Part shown: one piece after another, positions 5,835 through 6,167 of the stretch
Position numbering within the stretch: position 1 is the stretch's first letter
Layout of the letters: each line of letters opens with the position of its first letter
DNA from: Kiritimatiellales bacterium
GTDB lineage: Bacteria; Verrucomicrobiota; Kiritimatiellia; Kiritimatiellales; Pontiellaceae
Assembly (NCBI GenBank): GCA_030625905.1
Contig: DAOUQA010000128.1
Location: 1-6,167 of the forward strand
Direction: 5' to 3'
DNA length: 6,167 nucleotides
Translations under genes and position numbers: made by a program
Notes under the pieces: generated by a model
Database searches by the model: none
What the model was told of the DNA's origin: nothing
The model's input: only the letters and a program-made list of their open reading frames with translations

Positions 5835-5863
5835 AATCTGTGATAATCTGCGTAATCTGTGGA
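5835..5863. repeat. CAGATT-family repeat next to the nqrA stop (inverted copy D)
   Basis: This is the reverse complement of copy C: its 29 bases match 5767-5795 at 28 positions, with one A/T difference. With the 39-base middle (5796-5834) the pair could form a long hairpin in the operon transcript. It begins only two bases after the nqrA stop codon, so the whole nqrA/GxxExxY spacer (5754-5865) is essentially this inverted pair and its loop. Confidence 0.88.
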
Positions 5864-5865
5864 CG

Positions 5866-6167
5866 CTAAATCCCTTCCTCTTCGATTTCGAGCAGGCCTT
5901 GCTTGATGATGCCGCAGACATCGGTTTTGTGCGGGTCGATAAACGCGGCGATCGCAAAATCCTCGGGGTCGATTTCGAGGATGCCGAGCTGGATCATTTC
6001 GTCGGTGTCGTGCGCAAGGCAGGCGCGGACGAGGTAGTCGGTCATGATGTTGAGCGGCTGGTGCTTGTCCATCCATCCGGTCACCACCATGGCGCGATGG
6101 CTGCCGTGCAGGTTGGTGCCCAGTTTCCAGAGTTTGGATTTTCCGAGAAGCGCGGAGAGGTTGACGC
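5866..6167 (-). CDS. nqrA: Na+-translocating NADH:quinone reductase subunit A, C-terminal part (cut by right edge)
   Basis: These are the last 99 residues of NqrA, the peripheral cytoplasmic subunit involved in quinone interaction with NqrB. The reading frame is open from the right edge: it reads KLWKLGTNLHGSHRAMVVTG, then MDKHQPLNIMTDYLVRACLA, and ends in ILEIDPEDFAIAAFIDPHKT followed by GIIKQGLLEIEEEGI. The G-x-N-L-H-G block, the RACL segment and the closing LELDEEDLA-like and E-I-E-x-E-G sequences are family landmarks. The methionine at 6090 is internal, not the start. The TAG stop (5868-5866) is followed after two bases by a repeat. Its position upstream of nqrB is the standard first place in the operon; only the intervening GxxExxY gene is unusual. 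Confidence 0.95.
   Translation of the reverse strand, partial: VNLSALLGKSKLWKLGTNLHGSHRAMVVTGWMDKHQPLNIMTDYLVRACLAHDTDEMIQLGILEIDPEDFAIAAFIDPHKTDVCGIIKQGLLEIEEEGI

Noticed and set aside
5340..5865. CRISPR array or transposon ends
   Set aside because: Repeat spacing is irregular, orientation is mixed and one spacer is a gene, so it is not a CRISPR array; no transposase or clear target duplication is seen.

Overview
The window holds most of an operon for the Na+-translocating NADH:quinone reductase (Na+-NQR). It lies entirely on the minus strand, so it reads from right to left: the 3' end of nqrA (right edge), a small GxxExxY-family gene, then nqrB, nqrC, nqrD, nqrE and nqrF. Downstream of nqrF, on the same strand, is the 5' end of smc (chromosome-segregation ATPase), cut by the left edge. 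No RNA gene, CRISPR array or transposase is visible. The organism is a Gram-negative-type bacterium. The protein flavour, the GxxExxY gene and the many short phased intergenic repeats suggest the PVC group, perhaps a Kiritimatiellota/Verrucomicrobiota relative; this is inference without a database search.

The Nqr genes look intact and functional. NqrF has the four ferredoxin cysteines and the FAD/NADH motifs. NqrD and NqrE each keep the two membrane cysteines that hold the intramembrane 2Fe-2S cluster in the family. NqrC has a canonical DGISGAT flavinylation motif. NqrB has a variant motif, DGVTQAT. Together they move electrons from NADH to quinone while pumping Na+ out of the cell. nqrB and nqrC overlap by 8 bases. 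No apbE flavin transferase gene is seen in the window.

The unusual part is what lies between the genes. Every gene junction in the operon that has a spacer carries short repeats phased at about 10 bp. There is a TCCACAGATTACGCAGATT family in five arms, at nqrE/nqrD and on both sides of the GxxExxY gene. An ATTCGCGTCT-like triplet runs into the end of nqrC, and a CATCCGTGG-type remnant lies between nqrE and nqrF. The GxxExxY gene sits between direct copies of the first family, next to a near-perfect 29-bp inverted pair, inside an operon whose standard order is nqrABCDEF. It looks like a cargo gene carried by, or captured in, a repeat-based element. The nqrF/smc spacer (512-722) holds a separate nested inverted repeat and a likely smc ribosome binding site with a possible promoter.
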